Shown: positions 9,834 through 19,430 of the stretch, in pieces
Position numbering within the stretch: position 1 is the stretch's first letter
How the letters are laid out: each line of letters begins with the position of its first letter
Assembly (NCBI GenBank): GCA_013339765.2
Contig: CM023449.1
Coordinates: forward strand, 16,095,811-16,159,810
Length of the DNA: 64,000 nucleotides
Reading direction: 5' to 3'
Source: Haemaphysalis longicornis
Taxonomy: Eukaryota > Arthropoda > Arachnida > Ixodida > Ixodidae
Program-made: the position numbers and the translations under genes
The notes under the pieces: model-generated
What the model was told of the DNA's origin: nothing
What the model saw: only the letters and a program-made list of their open reading frames with translations
Databases searched by the model: none

Positions 9834-9936
9834 GGCCAAGATGTTTGCGGGAATAAATTGGTGTCAGTTCGCACAGGACCAGGATAATTGAGATAGATGA
9901 GAGAGGCCTTTGTCCTGCAGTGGGCGTAGATAGGCT

Positions 9937-10180
9937 TGATTGATTGTGGGGTTTAACGCGCCGACGCAACGTAGGCGATGAGGCGCGCCGTAGTGGAGGG
10001 CTCCGGTTTAAATTTTTGACCACCGGGGGATCTTTATCGTGCGCCGAAATCTCGTACACACGGGCGTTTTTGCTTTTCGCCTCCATCAGAAAAGCGGCCG
10101 CCGGGGCCCGAGAATCGAACCCGCGACCTCGTGCTCAGCAGCGCAACGCCTTAGCCACTAAGCCACCGCGGCGGGTATGC
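9937..10180 (-). mobile_element. tRNA-headed SINE (Ruka-like), copy 1
   Basis: Minus-strand element with a tRNA-like head (A box in GTGGCTTAGTGGCTAAGG, B box GGTTCGATTC), a body with GATGGAGGCGAAAAGCAAAA and GAGATTTCGGCGCACG, and a 3' end GCGCGTTAAACCCCACAATC plus ATCA repeats. Perfect 13-bp flanking duplications, GCGTAGATAGGCT, lie at 9924-9936 and 10181-10193 and are part of the RTE-like 3' end, so the insertion event is clear. From memory this matches the tick SINE family called Ruka. It would have been copied by a LINE's machinery. Confidence 0.88.
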
Positions 10181-10205
10181 GCGTAGATAGGCTGATGATG
10201 ATGAA

Positions 10206-10549
10206 TACAAACTAAGACAAAATAATGACTTAACGCATTAATTACCCCAATAATTAAATCGCTATGCAGTGCCTCTTGATAGGCTGTTTGAGAGAATACG
10301 GCACCCCTTCCAGGCTACTCTTGGTATCAACGCCAGGCTGATACTGAAATTAGTCAAAACAGGGCGGCGCAGTTCCTCTTGCGAATCACGGCTCCGCAGT
10401 TGAAAACTTTTAGGTTGTGTGTAAGTGCTTTAATTTTTTCGCTCTATATCTCTGCCGCTTCTGCTCCTCTTTTTCTAGATGCACTCCATGTATGCCAGAG
10501 TCCATCTAGACTCATCTTGATTACCATACCATATGCTCTGTGTTGAAGG
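10206..10549 (+). other. No recognisable feature
   Basis: Unique-looking sequence with no coding signal, tandem repeat or inverted repeat that I could identify. Confidence 0.45.
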
Positions 10550-10655
10550 TTTGGGCGCATGTTTAAGATCCCCAGGTGGTCAAAATTAATCGGATGACCT
10601 CCACTACAACGCGTCTCATTGCCTGTGTTGCGCCAGCGCTTCAAACGTCATAATC
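10550..10655 (+). mobile_element. SINE 3'-half relic
   Basis: GGGCGCATGTTTAAGATCCC, CAGGTGGTCAAAATTAATC and CTCATTGCCTGTGTTGCG match the body and 3' end of the full SINEs at 9.9 and 37.4 kb with many substitutions. The tRNA head is absent. No target duplication is visible, which fits an old copy. Confidence 0.7.
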
Positions 10656-10659
10656 AAGC

Positions 10660-11680
10660 ACTCAAAAACTACCATATGAAGTGAAGCTGCACGCCATTTT
10701 TTTGCAGTAAACATTATGATGCTTAAGTTCAATTGCCTAAAGATATTGGGTCCTTTTTAGGGGGTTTGGGGGGGTAGAATTCAGTAGTAGCACTTACTGT
10801 CGCAATTCATATAACTTACGGGAGTTTCTTTGTTAAACCAACGCCTCAAACTTATTAAGCTTGTTTTTATTTTGAAATAAGGTGGCCATAACTACCATAA
10901 AAGAACGCCGACGTATTGAGCGAAATTCTTATCAGCGCTTAGTAAGCGCCTCTTGTGTCCTTTGGGCCGCATAATTAATCTCCCTGCAATGATGATCCCC
11001 TAAATGGTTAGTTTGTTGTTCACTCCTCCGCTTCAGGCAACGTGCTTGCAAGGTTGACGGCCTTTCATGGGTTTATGTCAGCTATAAAATAGTCGAAAGC
11101 TTAGAAAAAGGGTAAGGTATAAAATAGATTTTGCAAAATAACTAAAATAAATAAAATAGATTTTATACGCTGCATCCTCTAAACTAAAGTCTCAGCAGAG
11201 ACGCATTGCTTTTACCGTACACAAAGAACCTTTCTTATCGAATTGACACAGCATTGCTGCAACCCTCCGACTTTTCAATCATTTCTCCACCCTCCACACA
11301 GTATACCATGGCAGCTGGAGCCCTGGAAACATATATTACAAGAAAAGCACTTAGCAAGTAAAGTAAGTACAAAGCATACAATGTTCCCGCATGCGCTTTT
11401 CGCCCGATGGCATGGAAACGTGATTTAAGGGCAACCCAGGTTCTGTCAAGCCTTATCGCCTCTGCTGTAAGGAATGCAATAACGGCCGTTGCCTTGTCCG
11501 TGTTTACTTTAACATCTTCGTCTCATTTTTAATGCTGTCGTTCTACTTTTACTTGTCGAGGTGAGACACAATCGCCGCGGCGGTGAACGTCCTGTGCAGA
11601 GGCGCAGAAAAATTTCGCCTCAAATCTAGAAACGTTCCACCAAGAAACAACACGAAGAAGATCGATTTTGTGGTGCACCT
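10660..11680 (+). other. No recognisable feature
   Basis: AT-rich stretch with short frames only. I see no splice-flanked coding block, no tRNA-like element and no LINE motif. Confidence 0.45.
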
Positions 11681-11986
11681 TGTTGCGACCGGGCGGCGGC
11701 ACCCGATCCGAGCTCCGTGGCCTCCGACATACGAGTGGTAGCGTGTATGATGCGAGCGGCCAGCCGCTGTTGCAGCCGTGAAGAAGTCCAGAAGCCGTAG
11801 GCTAACGTAACTGTTTACTTCATAGCGAGAGGTGAGCCGAAGCCAAAGAACAATGCCCCGACGGGCGAGGTTACAATACAGGACTCGAGCAGAGCGATAA
11901 CATCGATTCGCTGCTCTAACAGGAATGGTTTACAACGCTTGGGCAGCTCTATTTATACCCAAAAGCGATTACGGTCAAACGCAACA
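11681..11986 (-). mobile_element. Probable solo LTR
   Basis: The segment is bounded by TGTTGCG on the left and CGCAACA on the right, the TG...CA inverted ends expected of an LTR. Read on the minus strand it has TATAAATAG close to its start (about 11948-11956) and AGTAAA, a poly-A signal variant, about 130 bp further on, the order of an LTR promoter and terminator. No gag-pol sequence follows on either side. A clean target duplication is not seen (flanks cacct and agctg). A Gypsy-type solo LTR is the simplest reading. Confidence 0.55.
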
Positions 11987-13380
11987 AGCTGGAACACGCA
12001 CAAACGTCACAGACACACGCAACGCTCTTTCCAGTGTTCGTTAGTCGTCGGTAGCCTCCGCCGCACGTTGAGTCCGAGAGAGGGGAGAGAGAGGAGGACT
12101 CCGTTGCGATCGACGGGGGTCTCTGTGTCCTTGAAGAGCGTGGAGACGAGCCTCGCAGGGAGCCGCCGAAGTTTTGGAAATGCGCTCAAAGCGAAGCGTC
12201 TGACGCGGCTTGTCGCCACTTGTCACCGACATGATTGCGCCTGTTTTCGAAGGCGCACGAGTGGCTTCGCCGCACAGCCGAGGAGTGATGCGGGGAAGTA
12301 CTGCGGCGCTGGCCGTTTTCGTAACAACCTCTGCAGAAGCAAGACGTCCCAGAATGCGGGAATTATAGTTTCGTGTAAGCACCCCTCAAACCATGGCGAA
12401 AATACATTGGCATAATTTGTTCGACACAGCGATCTAGTACTTACGTTCATGCAAAGGTAAACTTGAAGACTTGATACTACCCCGAGAAAAAGCGGGATCT
12501 GTTTTTACACTGGGTCCTAATCCTCGTAATAATTACAGTTGAAGTTTTTCGTACATAGTCTGCGCAGTCGGCCCGACAAAGAAAAAAACACGATGTGTGC
12601 ATGCATCCCGAAAAAAAAATAATAAAACCACAGGAAACCACTCGGCTTGTAAACATTGAAGCCAAATTAAAATTTTACTATTTTTTTTTGCGCTAGCTTC
12701 GTTGAAAGGAAGATATTGGTTGTGAGGGAGCGTCAACGTCGCCCAATCTGCATCGTGGCAATTGTTGCCCATCTGCGGAGTTATTGCTAAAAACTGCGCG
12801 TTCAAGAAACGGTCGTGTGTTGAAAACACTGCATGCATCCGGCAATAAATCACAGTCCCGCATGACATTCCCACAGCTGTTTCGAAAGCGATGGCATTTC
12901 GTCAGTACATTCACTCCCTATTTTTATTGCGTTACAAAGGCATGGCAAGCAAGCAATGCTTTATTTTGTCTTGGAACCTGGTGAACACTAGTTCGTGGGC
13001 AACGCGGTAGCGAAAGATAAATCGCAGTTTTCACGACCATACATCACCGACTAAAACATCCGGCTGACCGGTCAGCCTGCAATGGGAACGACGATCGATC
13101 CCAAATCACCACAATCAGTTTCGCATCGATCGCGGACGAGGTCACGTGTAAGCGCTGCCTGACCGACGTCCATCACCCTGTCACGACTGGGCTATTTTTT
13201 TGTTTTCTGGGTAAAAGGTACGCGTCTGACGGTTAAACATGGGACACGCTTTCTTATATATATTTCCTCTTATATTTTCTTGGCAAACAATGACTGACGG
13301 ATTAAGAGCAGAGCGAAGCGGAATAAAATGAAAATATCAGCTACCCCGTACACCTAAAGCGCCGACGAAAAATGTCAGCA
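11987..13380 (+). other. No recognisable gene
   Basis: The GC-rich first part (12.0-12.4 kb) holds overlapping frames of 113-158 codons on several strands with no motif I recognise, typical of GC-rich noncoding DNA. The remainder is unassigned. Confidence 0.4.
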
Positions 13381-13690
13381 CCTCCACTCCATGGATGATG
13401 GCGAGGGTGCGGAGTACGGGGACTCGAAATGACCTCCCGAGTGACGTTTCAATAGCGCCCCTACCGTCATTCGATTTGAGCCGTGAGTTGCACTTTGATT
13501 ATTCCCTAAATTCAACTGCAACTCAGGGCTCAAATCGAATTTCGCTTGATTTTCGCTTGATGGTGGTGTGCGTACGGATGGACGTTGACGGACATTGGGA
13601 GGTGCCAAGGTACTCCGCACCGCTACAGGCGACGGGGTAAGCGTTTTACTCTCGGGTACAAACTCACGGTCGTAGCCCACGGGATTCTGC
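13381..13690 (+). repeat. Hairpin-bearing inverted-repeat element, copy 1
   Basis: An outer inverted repeat GGTGCGGAGTAC (13406-13417) / GTACTCCGCACC (13610-13621) encloses 216 bp. Inside, 13469-13540 forms a hairpin: a 24-nt arm starting ATTCGATTTGAGCCGTGAG pairs with a near-exact reverse complement across a 24-nt loop, so the motif is a nested foldback. The flanks are also shared with copy 2 at 54.2-54.5 kb (CTCCACTCC, GGATGATGGC; CTACAGGCGA, CTCTCGGGTA), so the mobile unit is longer than the TIR segment. No coding capacity. Confidence 0.7.
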
Positions 13691-13885
13691 TTCCGGTTAC
13701 GCTCGTGAGCGGCCGCAGGATGCTTGGCTCTTCTGGAGCGGTTAGTGCGACCATGACATGTAGCGGAAACAGGGTTTTTGAACAGGACGCTGACGATTAC
13801 CCAGTTTCGCTGCCTACGTTGCCAACAGGACGATGTGTTTTGAACAGTTTTTATTCATGCGGACGTACGTGCTCGGCCTTATGGC

Positions 13886-14567
13886 GTGGAAGAATTCCGG
13901 GGTATGTTGGCTCATCTGACTCTGCTCCCCGAGGTGGTTGCCTTGGGGGCGTATCAGATGAATCATGTGTGGGCCTTCACCTTCAAGGATGACGCCCGAG
14001 TTAAGAAGATGCTCTCGTGCAATGACCTCAGGGTCAAGGAGCGCCGGTGTATCGTCATCGACCCCGCAAATCAAGACGTGCGCCTCAAGATACAGTGGCT
14101 CCTTCACAACGTTCCGGACGACGACCTTCGTGCTGCGTTGGCACCGTACGGCCGAGTTATTGACGTGTCCCTGGAGCGCTGGCGCGTCAGGGTGTGTGCA
14201 GGACAAAGGCTCGACGACGCGGTCGGTGACCCTCAGGCTGAACTCAGGAATGAGAGCCGACGATTTGCCGCACCAGCTCCGTGTTGCAGGTGAGCAGGCG
14301 CTTCTTGTCTTACCTGGGAGGGCCCCGCTGTGCCTGCGCTGCTCCGCCACGGGGCACATGAGGCGAGACTGCAAGGTGCCGTGCTGCACACTCTGCCACC
14401 GTTTCGGGCATGAAGCGAGCGAGTGCGTGCGAACGTGCGCGAAGGTGGCCGGACCGCGAGGGGACACGCAACGCGCCGAGTACATTACGGACGAGGTGGA
14501 GACCGAGGAGGCAGCAGCAGGGGGCGGCGACGACCCTGTGGTGGAAGCTGCACCGCAACAAAAGTAG
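13886..14567 (+). pseudogene. ORF1 of Tx1-like LINE, two CCHC zinc knuckles
   Basis: The first frame (13886-14293) reads EEFRGMLAHLTLLPEVVALG and WLLHNVPDDDLRAALAPYGR, an RNA-recognition-like fold (the VPDDDLRAALAPYGRVIDV segment). After a frameshift near 14200 the second frame carries CLRCSATGHMRRDC (14331-14372) and CTLCHRFGHEASEC (14385-14426), both exact CX2CX4HX4C knuckles, then an acidic tail to TAG at 14565-14567. The protein would coat LINE RNA. A 300-codon frame on the opposite strand (13814-14716) is its shadow. Confidence 0.75.
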
Positions 14568-14617
14568 AACCATGATAAAAAAAATTCCCCGCATTTCCCC
14601 GAGGAGAAGAATGTGAA

Positions 14618-15014
14618 AGTGCGAATGCACGAGTTGAATTTGCGCGGTTCGGTAATGTTCGCGAAAGAGAGATCACACACACACACACACACAACTACAA
14701 AGAAAGAAAGATGCATTTATTCGCAGACACCTATTTGTGTTGTCGTTGTACTTGATTGCTAGAGCGGATCTCAGCTTTGAAATTTCGTGTCAGTACTCCT
14801 TTAAGCAGGTGCATTAGCCCTTCTCACGCCCGATTCTTGGCCAATCCCCCACGTGGGTATGTGCCATGTCAGCGGCCAGGCAGCGCGCGCCCATCTCCCC
14901 CCGTTGCCAAGGAAGACGAGGAGCGCGCGCACCCGCTGCTGTTGCTATGCGGACGGCGGCGGAATGCGGACGGCGGCGGACGCTTCAGGCTCGCTTAAGA
15001 AGTGCATTCGCACT
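14618..15014 (+). mobile_element. TIR element (MITE-like) inside Tx1-like ORF1
   Basis: A perfect 13-bp terminal inverted repeat, AGTGCGAATGCAC at 14618-14630 and its reverse complement at 15002-15014, encloses 397 bp that separate the two parts of ORF1. The interior holds a (CA)n run (about 14672-14692) and a GC-rich half, and no transposase frame. No convincing target duplication is visible, so the superfamily is undetermined. Its strand is arbitrary. Confidence 0.65.
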
Positions 15015-15015
15015 A

Positions 15016-15418
15016 AAAAGTGGAGGCCGGGGTCGAGTCTCCCTCCTTGGCCAGTGCCGTGCAACCCCACCAAAGTGACATCCAGACGGGTGATGCCGAA
15101 GGTGGAGGCCCGGTGAACGTCGAGGACAAGGTGCCCGGTGCAGAAACTTTCCTCCACATTCAGGGAGCGAACTTCTCAAATGGAGACGACGACGACGACC
15201 AAGCTTTGCCGAAAAGGCCACGCCAGGAGAAAGTGGGGATGCAGGGACGTGGGGACGGATCCGGATCTGGGAAGGTGTCTGCAATGGGGACTTTGTCGAG
15301 GCGCTCGAGCTTCAAGCCGAAGCCCAGCACGCCCTACGGCAGAGGACAGCGGCCTCAAAGAGCCCGTAAGAACAAGCCACTTGTCACCACTTTTTCCGGA
15401 CTGTTAAGATGTCGTTAG
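15016..15418 (+). pseudogene. ORF1 C-terminal part of Tx1-like LINE
   Basis: A frame of 132 codons (first ATG 15020) reading EGGGPVNVEDKVPGAETFLH, DDDDDQALPKRPRQEKVG and PYGRGQRPQRARKNKPL before TAG at 15416. It is acidic, then basic, with a nuclear-localisation-like KRPRQEK. It follows the TIR insertion directly and ends about 340 bp before the endonuclease, as expected for an ORF1 tail. Confidence 0.55.
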
Positions 15419-15581
15419 AAAGTTTTTGCGTGTCACTTAAAAACGGAAAATTTTGGGTTATGCTCTTGCCATGGCCGTCGGCTCGCTCGGTTTTTCCTTT
15501 TTGGGTGGGTAGGGCAGAGGGAGAGAAGGGGTGTTTTTCCGTTTTGGGTATCTTCACAAGTCGAAGGTTTTGTTTTTTGCG

Positions 15582-15671
15582 TGTGTGCGTGTGTGTGTGT
15601 GTGCGTGCGTGCGTGCGTGTGTGTATGCGCGTGTGTGCGCGTATGTGTGCGTGTGTGTGTGTGTGTGTGGA
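15582..15671 (+). repeat. (GT/GC)n microsatellite in the LINE spacer
   Basis: About 90 bases of alternating GTGTGCGT type sequence between ORF1 and ORF2 of the Tx1-like LINE. Frames across it are low complexity. Confidence 0.85.
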
Positions 15672-16110
15672 TGTATGTAAACGCCGTAAGCCGAGTATAT
15701 TCTTCTTGAAAAAAAAAATGCCTTCCGTCACGCCCCCATTAAACGTTGCGTGTTGCCACTCTTAACGTGCGGGGATTAGCCGATCGCAAGCGACAACGTC
15801 AGCTGTACCGCATTATAAATGAGCGAGACCTGATATACTGGCTTTGCAAGAAACGAAAGTTGAAAGCGATGAAAATGCTGAGCGCATGGTACGTAGTTTT
15901 TGTTCGCGTTATCAAGTTTGTGTAAGCCATGCAGTGGGCTTCTCAGCTGGGTGCCTCTTGTTAATTCGCCAGAGTATTAGAGGCGGCGGTTCAAGCCGTC
16001 ACATGCTGATACGAGTGGGCGGATGGTGGTGTGTGATCTTGTTTTTGCGTCGAAAGAGTGGCGGGTCTTGCGTGTATGCGCCGATAAGGGTCGATGAACG
16101 AAAAGGTTTT

Positions 16111-17090
16111 TAGGGGCTAAGCTCCTAAAGCCATGGGTCTGTCCATCCCTTGTGTCTCGTGGTACGTGACCGCCGCATGCTTTCGGAGATGTCGCAAAGT
16201 GGGCCGCGTTGCACGCGCAAGGACCGGCTGCAACCGGCAGCGCAAACTGGGCACCGGGAGCGCGAGCTTGTCTGTGTTCGCCAACGGAGGCGCGAGCGCA
16301 CGTGCACTGCGAGGGGGAGATCACGCAAGAGATCACGCCACGAACGCAGGCAGTCGTTCTCGGAGATCGAACGAGACGCAAGGAATCTTTGCTCGTTTCA
16401 TCTCGTCTTGTTCGGACACAAGTTCGCCCTAAATAAAAGTTCTTTCTTTACCGTTGTGTCCCATCCTACGTGACAAATTGTGGTGGAGGTGCGGGGTAGT
16501 CCTCGATGGCGCGGGGTCTTTCACCAGGTCTGGGCCTGGGAGCATTGAGTCCGAAGCTCCGTAGCCCGAGTTCCCTGTAGGGACACCGACGGTACATGTG
16601 TCCTGCCTCGCCACAGTGGTAACAGGGGGGAGTTGATCGGGCAACGAGTCACCGGATGGAGGAGGTGGTTGTTGACAAGGCTGCGGAGCGGAGGGCGCGC
16701 GCTCGCCGACAGGATCCCGCCGTGCGCGAAAGAGAGGCCGAAGCATCCCGTCTGAGAAAGTCGCGCTTAAACCGCGCGCCGGCAGGTTCGGGCTGAGCTC
16801 GCTTGATGCGTTTTGCAGCCGCCTCGCGAGCTCTCACTGCATCGGGGTTTGCCTGCCGATACGAGGGCTTCCTTGCAGCCTCACGAACCCTACAACAACA
16901 ACAACAAACGAACAAGAACAAAATAAAAGAACAAAATAAAAGTTGTTTTGTACAATGTACGCACACAGTCTTACGTCTTTCTTAATGATGTAATGGGCGA
17001 ACTTTCACGGGGGAGTTACGGTTACCGATGATCTCCCCCTCTCGAGCTTCGCCCCACTTATCATCATTCATTCCGTGGATATGGCGTGAT
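16111..17090. mobile_element. LTR-retroelement fragments inserted in the endonuclease
   Basis: On the plus strand an LTR-like end (AATAAA at about 16431, terminating ACGTGACA at 16475) is followed by AATTG and a primer-binding-site-like TGGTGGAGGTGCGGGG at 16481-16496, which could pair with a tRNA 3' end in CCA. Immediately after it the strand switches: on the minus strand 16583-16624 encodes a gag zinc knuckle CYHCGEAGHMYRRC, followed by PYRELGLRSFGLNAPRP, and further upstream NPDAVRAREAAAKRIKRA (about 16966-16750). GGGGCTAAGCTC near the left edge and GAGCTTCGCCCC near the right (about 17043-17054) look like inverted ends. No pol is present. Confidence 0.55.
16583..16624 (-). pseudogene. Gag CCHC zinc knuckle fragment
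   Basis: Fourteen codons give CYHCGEAGHMYRRC, an exact CX2CX4HX4C knuckle that binds RNA in LTR-retroelement Gag. The in-frame continuation, NAPRPRPGERPRAIEDY, resembles Gag C-termini of tick Gypsy elements as I remember them. The frame upstream is shifted. Confident as a Gag relic; the family is provisional. Confidence 0.65.
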
Positions 17091-17481
17091 TTTTTTTTAA
17101 GAGTGTCATGCTTGGCTCGATACAGAACGTGTTCTTATTGTGCTGGGAGATTTCAATTGTGTGTGTGCCTCTCGTGATAAATCGAGCACCACCACCTTTC
17201 GTGACGGAAGTACTGTTGTGCTGGATGACATTGTGGCTGATATTGGCTTGGATGATGTGGGGAATGTAATTAGTGGTAGTGGTGCACATTAGGCGCAGTT
17301 TACACACTTTCAGGGCGTTAGCCATGCCCGGCTGGATAGGGCGTATGTCTCGCTAGAACTTGTGCCTGAGTGCTACCACTACGCTGTCCTTCCTATATTT
17401 TTTAGCGATCATTGCCTTGTTTCGTTTTCACTCGGTAGGCCCGAGAGGAAAGCGTCAAATTTTAACTGGGATTTGTAGAAG

Positions 17482-18850
17482 ATGAATAGTAAGCTAGTGC
17501 AGGATGAAGAATTTGTAGCAGATGTAAAAGGTATGATGGAAAAAATAGATGGGAGTGAGACAAACTTGATTTTTCAGTGGGAAATGTTCAAGCAGAAAGT
17601 TAAGATAAGGGGAATAGAAAGGTATAGTGTTCTCAGAAATAATAATATAAAAACGAAAAGGTGATTCTTGAAAATTTAAAAAAGCTTACAGAATTGGAGT
17701 GCGAATCACCAGGGCTTTTTAAAGAGGACATTAAATCACTGAAAGCCCGAGTTGGAGGCCATAGAAGAAGAAAGGTATCATGGTGCATTAGTGCGAGCGA
17801 GGGCGGAGAAATTGCTTTTGGGTGAAGCCCCCACTAAAAGGGTCATCAGTTCTGAGAAACGATATGCCAACAGAAACATGATAACCGATATTGACTATAA
17901 GGGCACGGTGTCTAAGGACCAGCAAGTAATCAAGCGCGCGTTTTGTGAGTTCTATAGTAACTGTTTGCAGCGTCATCCCATAGATCCGAAGGTTTTCAAG
18001 GAGGAGTTCATGACGTTACTGCCTGTCGTAGACGATGAAATGAGGACAAATCTTGAGGCCCCTATTACAATCTATGAGTAAAGCAAGCCATTTCTGAGCT
18101 AAGTCCGGGTAAAACCCCAGGGCCCTGATGGTTTTCTGTGGTGCCTTTTACAAGGCTTTCGTACATGAACTCAGTCCCATCCTTTCTGCATTATATGCAG
18201 AGGCCTACGAACTTAAAATGTGCCCCCATCTTTTTCGAAATCTCATACGGTGCTCATCCCAAAAACGGAGGATGCAAGGGAGTTGATGAGCGTAAGCGCG
18301 TATAGACCCATATAACTTTAACAAATGTGGACTACAAGATATTAATGAAGGTACTCGCTAAAAGACTACAGACTGTGATGAAAGACTTCGTAGGGCGACA
18401 CCAAACCTGTGGAATAAAGGGTCGCTCAATTACAACCAACATCCATGTAACCCGAAGCATTTTAGAATGCTGCGATTGCATGCAGTCCGCTGTGGCCCTG
18501 CTTCAGATCGACCTGGAAAAAGCTTTTGACCAGATTGCTATTCTAGAGCACGTCAACGTTGGAGAGGTTATTACAGATGGTGTGCGTATGTCGTATAAGG
18601 AGTGCGCCACAAGGTCTTATAAACAAGGCACTCAGCACTTCAGTCAAAGTGTCACGTTCGGTGCGTCAAGGGTGTCCTCTTTCGCCCTTACTTTTCTGTT
18701 TATTTATAGACTCTTTTTGTTTGAGCATTAAGAACAGTGTCAGTATACGCGGTTTTCTGTTGCAGTCATGCGAAGTGCGCGTGACTTTAGTGACTTCGAT
18801 ACCCCGAGCAGCAAATAGCGTATGCGGGTGCTACCGGGTCGCTTCGTAGA
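17482..18850 (+). pseudogene. Linker and reverse transcriptase of Tx1-like LINE
   Basis: Frames at 17482-17664 and 17752-18081 give the helical linker (EERYHGALVRARAEKLLLGE, EKRYANRNMI, VIKRAFCEFYSNCLQRHP). RT follows: KPQGPDGF near 18113, HTVLIPKTEDA near 18245, NVDYKILMKVLAKRLQTVMKDFVG and HQTCGIKGRSITTNIHVTRS from 18327, LLQIDLEKAFDQ (catalytic Asp block) and, in another frame, SVRQGCPLSPLLFCLFIDSF at about 18650-18720. The YADD box is not readable beyond this; similarity fades by 18850. Confidence 0.75.
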
Positions 18851-19183
18851 AAATATAAGGTCAGTTACGTGCATAAAAATACTTATGGAAGGTAATATAG
18901 AGAATAAGGAATCATTATCGGCCAAAGGTTTCAGCGTAACGTGTAAAACCCAAGTACGGCAAGCACCCTTCCCGCAGTGCGAAATCGAGAAAATGCGAAG
19001 CAGCCCATTTAGAAGTGATCAGCTATTGTGGCTGCTTCGGTGAGTTGTACTGCACAAGCGCTATTCAAAAAAATTCACTTTAACAGCCAGGAATTGATTA
19101 AATCAGCTAGTGAACGCTGATGTATGACACGAAGGATGGTTCTTCATATAGTATACAGGTTATTTCCCAATTCCCTACCCTTT
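18851..19183 (+). other. No recognisable feature
   Basis: Possibly decayed RT sequence of the preceding LINE, but no motif can be aligned by eye. Confidence 0.35.
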
Positions 19184-19430
19184 CTGCCATGGCGCAGTGG
19201 TCTCAAGCGTCACGCGCACTCGATCAACGTGGCGGGCTCAAGCCCCGCCGGGTCTCGTGTTTTTCCAGCAAAGCTGCATATCTCTACTCCCCAAGGGTTT
19301 CATCGCCGTGGATAAAAACGATCTCCGTGGGCAAAAACCCCGAGGCGCCAAGGCATACGACGTCGAGCGCAAGCTTCACGCAAATCAGGAATACAACATC
19401 AAGCTCAGAATTCGTTTAAGGAAGCCATAA
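19184..19430 (+). mobile_element. Second tRNA-headed SINE-like repeat
   Basis: TGGCGCAGTGGTCTCAAGCG fits a tRNA A box, and GGGCTCAAGCCCCGCCGG about 45 bp later fits a B box decayed at its CpG. The body after it (GGTTTCATCGCCGTGG, AAAACCCCGAGGCGCCAAGG) differs from the Ruka-like SINE, so this is a separate tRNA-derived family or a tRNA pseudogene with flanking DNA. The 3' boundary is a guess. Confidence 0.4.

Larger units (their letters stand above)
8302..10205 (+). mobile_element. RTE-like LINE fragment carrying three nested insertions
   Basis: The host element reads NEEYLSNLTFADGVALLSN (8330-8395; note ADG where ADD is expected), resumes at about 9109 as ELQSMLTALDKQSRTVGLKINVQKTKGILSN, and continues to the thumb and tail module seen at 6.8-7.2 kb. 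Three insertions split it: an antisense LINE 3' fragment (8401-9108), a short LINE tail with an (AAAT)n end (about 9707-9833), and a SINE (9937-10180). Its 3' end is GCGTAGATAGGCTGATGATGATG at about 10181-10203. Confidence 0.75.
15760..17480 (+). pseudogene. Endonuclease of Tx1-like LINE, split by insertion
   Basis: The left part contains LALQETKV (frameshifted; ALQETKVESDENAERMVRSF in the frame from 15844) and continues to VYAPIRVDERKGF at about 16110. The right part resumes at about 17095 with WLDTERVLIVLGDFNCVCAS, LDRAYVSLELVPECYHYAVL and FFSDHCLVSFSLG. QETK, GDFN and SDH are the catalytic motifs of LINE APE endonucleases. The two halves join naturally in sense once the 16111-17090 segment is removed. 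Confidence 0.75.
13740..18850 (+). mobile_element. Tx1-like LINE with ORF1 zinc knuckles, two nested insertions
   Basis: In order on the plus strand: ORF1 with two CCHC zinc knuckles (13.9-14.6 kb), ORF1 tail (15.0-15.4 kb), a spacer with GT repeats, endonuclease halves (15.76-16.11 and 17.09-17.48 kb), a linker and an RT (17.5-18.85 kb). Interruptions are a TIR element at 14618-15014 and an LTR/gag fragment at about 16111-17090. An APE endonuclease with a CCHC ORF1 and RT wording such as HQTCGIKGRSITTNIHVTRSILE fit the L1/Tx1 group. A possible 3' continuation lies at 21.0-21.6 kb. Many frameshifts; dead copy. Confidence 0.75.

Noticed and set aside
13814..14716. 300-codon minus-strand frame
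   Set aside because: It lies antisense to the zinc-knuckle ORF1 of the Tx1-like LINE and has no domain of its own.
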